The notes under the pieces: model-generated
Databases searched by the model: none
What the model was told of the DNA's origin: nothing
What the model saw: only the letters and a program-made list of their open reading frames with translations
Made by a program: the position numbers and the translations under genes
Assembly (NCBI GenBank): GCA_044869955.1
Contig: JBIOYC010000049.1
Location: 1 to 8,581, forward strand
Source of the DNA: CALMKX01 sp044869955
Lineage (GTDB): Bacteria > Acidobacteriota > Thermoanaerobaculia > Multivoradales > SZUA-115
Length of the DNA: 8,581 bases
Direction of reading: 5' to 3'
Shown: positions 7,265 to 8,581 of the stretch, one piece after another
How positions within the stretch are numbered: the stretch's first letter is position 1
Layout of the letters: the number at the start of each line of letters is the position of its first letter

Positions 7265-7306
7265 GGGCCTGCGAAGGTTCCAGATGACCTGCAGCACGGG
7301 AGGACG
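7243..7306 (+). promoter_or_regulatory. Inverted repeat masking the transposase RBS (anti-read-through hairpin)
   Basis: CGTCCTCCCG (7243-7252) and CGGGAGGACG (7297-7306) are perfect 10-bp complements around a 44-nt loop. The right arm contains the transposase Shine-Dalgarno sequence GGGAGG (7298-7303), 8 nt before the ATG. RNA transcribed into the element from outside would form the stem and hide the RBS. IS10 and IS50 use this arrangement to prevent transposase synthesis from read-through. The pairing is seen directly; the role is inferred by analogy. Confidence 0.6.
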
Positions 7307-7311
7307 ACTCG

Positions 7312-8487
7312 ATGATACGTGTAGCGAGCGTGTTCAGCCAACTGCTTACGGTGTTCTCGCGTTGGGAGTTCCAGCGGGCGGTTCAGCAGCACGGAGCTGA
7401 GCGGTACGCCAAGGGCTTCGCCTGCTGGGATCAGTTCGTGGCGATGATGTTTTGCCAACTTGCCCAGGCGCGATCTCTGCGGGAGATCTGTGCCGGTCTG
7501 AAGAGCACGGTGGGCAAGCTGCAGCACCTTGGACTGCGGGCAGCGCCGGCTCGATCGACGTTGGCCTACGCCAATGAGCACCGGCCGTGGCCGTTGTTTC
7601 GCACCGTCTTCGAGCAGCTCCTCGGTCGTTGCCAGGAGGTAGCCCGCGGGCGCAAGCGTTTCCGCTTCCGCAACCGGCTCTACTCGCTGGACTCGACGGT
7701 CATCGAGCTGTGCGCGTCGTTGTTCGATTGGGCGAAGTTTCGACAGCGCAAGGGCGCCGTGAAGCTCCACCTGCTGCTCGACCATGAGGGCTACCTGCCG
7801 ACCTTCGCGGTGATGACGGACGGGCTGACCGCCGACGTGAAGATCGCCCGGCAGCTCGCTTTGCCGGCCGATTCCATCGTGGTCGTCGATCGTGGCTACG
7901 TCGACTACGAGCTCTTCGGCCGCTGGACGGCGCAGGGAGTGTGGTTCGTAACGCGGTTGAAGGAAGGTGCAGCGTTCCACTCTCTGGCGCAGCGGCCGGT
8001 TCTTGCCGAGCGCGGCATCCTCACGGATCAGGAGATCGAGTGGGCCGACCCCGAGGCGCGCCGTCGCTGCCCGTCTCGCTTGCGACGCATCGCCTACCTC
8101 GACGAAGAGGGCCACCGTTGGGTCTACCTGACCAACCATCTCGGCTTCGCGGCGACGACCATCACCCAGATCTACAAGGAGCGCTGGCAGATCGAGCTGC
8201 TCTTCAAGGCCCTGAAGCAAAACCTGCGCATCAAGACGTTCGTCGGCACCAGTGCCAACGCCCTGCAGATCCAAGTCTGGACCGCCCTCATCGCCTTGCT
8301 TCTGCTGAAGTACCTTCAATTTCGCTCTCGCCTGGACTGGTCTCTGTCCAACCTGGTCGCGCTTCTACGCTGGAACCTCTTCACCTACCGGGACCTGTGG
8401 CTCTGGCTTGACGATCCCTACATCCTGCCGCAGGAGATGCCGATCGCAGACCAGCTACCCCTGCTCGTTCCTGGACAGCAGCCGTAG
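7312..8487 (+). CDS. IS4 family DDE transposase with N-terminal DUF4372-type domain
   Basis: 391-aa transposase that cuts and joins the IS ends. The N-terminal region (about 5-75, VFSQLLTVFSRWEFQRAV and FVAMMFCQLAQARSLREI) matches the DUF4372-type DNA-binding domain of one IS4 branch. The catalytic core has D127 (YSLDSTVIEL), D193 (VVVDRGYVDY) and E295. The E295 region shows the IS4 signature Y-x2-R-x3-E-x6-K as Y288, R291, E295 and K302. The frame is complete from ATG 7312, supported by GGGAGG at 7298-7303, to TAG 8485-8487. About 75 bp of non-coding DNA separates the stop from the right inverted repeat; I see no terminator in it. All catalytic residues are present, so it is probably active. 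Confidence 0.94.
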   Translation: MIRVASVFSQLLTVFSRWEFQRAVQQHGAERYAKGFACWDQFVAMMFCQLAQARSLREICAGLKSTVGKLQHLGLRAAPARSTLAYANEHRPWPLFRTVFEQLLGRCQEVARGRKRFRFRNRLYSLDSTVIELCASLFDWAKFRQRKGAVKLHLLLDHEGYLPTFAVMTDGLTADVKIARQLALPADSIVVVDRGYVDYELFGRWTAQGVWFVTRLKEGAAFHSLAQRPVLAERGILTDQEIEWADPEARRRCPSRLRRIAYLDEEGHRWVYLTNHLGFAATTITQIYKERWQIELLFKALKQNLRIKTFVGTSANALQIQVWTALIALLLLKYLQFRSRLDWSLSNLVALLRWNLFTYRDLWLWLDDPYILPQEMPIADQLPLLVPGQQP

Positions 8488-8562
8488 GGGACCTCGACCG
8501 TGACTGCCGCACTCAGCCCTCCAACAAGCCTTGTTTCCCAGGCCCCAACACCTCCAAACCAG

Positions 8563-8581
8563 CCGTTCTTGGACAGCAGTG
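8563..8581 (-). repeat. Right terminal inverted repeat of the IS
   Basis: Its reverse complement, CACTGCTGTCCAAGAACGG, pairs with the left end at 7215-7233 (16 of 19). Whether the outer five bases belong to the IS or to flanking target DNA cannot be decided, because the window ends here. Confidence 0.7.

Larger units (their letters stand above)
7215..8581 (+). mobile_element. IS4-family insertion sequence (about 1.36 kb)
   Basis: One intact DDE transposase lies between imperfect terminal inverted repeats. The left end is CACACCTGTCCAAGATCGG (7215-7233). The complement of the right end is CACTGCTGTCCAAGAACGG (8581-8563), 16 of 19 identical. The perfect inner core starts at CTGTCC, so a shorter element at 7220-8576 is possible. 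It interrupts a DinB-like gene. The target duplication cannot be checked because the window ends at or just past the right end. The intact transposase and well-matched ends suggest a recent, possibly still mobile copy. Confidence 0.82.

Noticed and set aside
7261..8319. 352-codon antisense frame inside the transposase
   Set aside because: Mirror of the transposase with no domain of its own.
8523..8535. AACAAG-C-CTTGTT palindrome after the transposase
   Set aside because: A one-base loop and no T-tract, so not a credible terminator; it could be chance.
7211..8581. 9-bp target duplication CAGTCACAC flanking a shorter IS (7220-8576)
   Set aside because: Only five bases are visible on the right (CAGTG), with one mismatch; an IS end that includes these bases fits equally well.

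Overview
High-GC bacterial DNA with strong third-position G/C bias. The window suggests a Gram-negative-type soil, sediment or aquatic bacterium. Acidobacteriota or a similar high-GC phylum would fit the gene set, but the sequence alone does not fix the taxon.

Left block (1-3968, + strand): a form I aerobic carbon monoxide dehydrogenase operon. It starts with the C-terminal membrane tail of an upstream gene, probably a CoxG-type anchor. Then come coxM (FAD subunit), coxS (two [2Fe-2S] clusters) and coxL (Mo-Cu catalytic subunit) in the canonical form I order M-S-L. Each has a strong Shine-Dalgarno sequence and gaps are short. CoxL carries the form I loop AYRCSFR and the C-terminal active-site Glu. 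Together these would oxidise CO to CO2 and pass electrons Mo-Cu to Fe-S to FAD to the respiratory chain, with the tail protein possibly docking the enzyme at the membrane. No coxD/E/F maturation genes follow coxL here.

Middle block (3965-4737): gene remains. A 5'-truncated ribbon-helix-helix antitoxin relic starts on the coxL stop codon. It converges on a DUF429 (RNase H-fold) gene on the - strand that has a frameshift and a central deletion.

Right-middle block (4802-6877): on the - strand, yceH (DUF480 winged-helix protein) is followed by a FitA/VapB-like antitoxin and a VapC-like PIN toxin. A 44-bp divergent gap separates yceH from a + strand TIP30-like NAD(P)-binding protein. An 11-bp element, CGATGCTRGCA, occurs twice in tandem before the antitoxin and once before yceH. 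It contains extended -10-like boxes 6-7 nt from the start codons, so leaderless transcription is possible.

Right end (6910-8581): the 3' part of a DinB-like gene is cut by an IS4-family insertion sequence. The IS has an intact 391-aa DDE transposase, about 19-bp imperfect terminal inverted repeats, and a hairpin whose right arm covers the transposase ribosome-binding site. The window ends at, or within a few bases of, the right end of the IS.

I found no convincing undescribed system. The most informative signals are the repeated promoter element, the IS read-through hairpin, and the decayed genes directly behind a well-preserved CO dehydrogenase operon.
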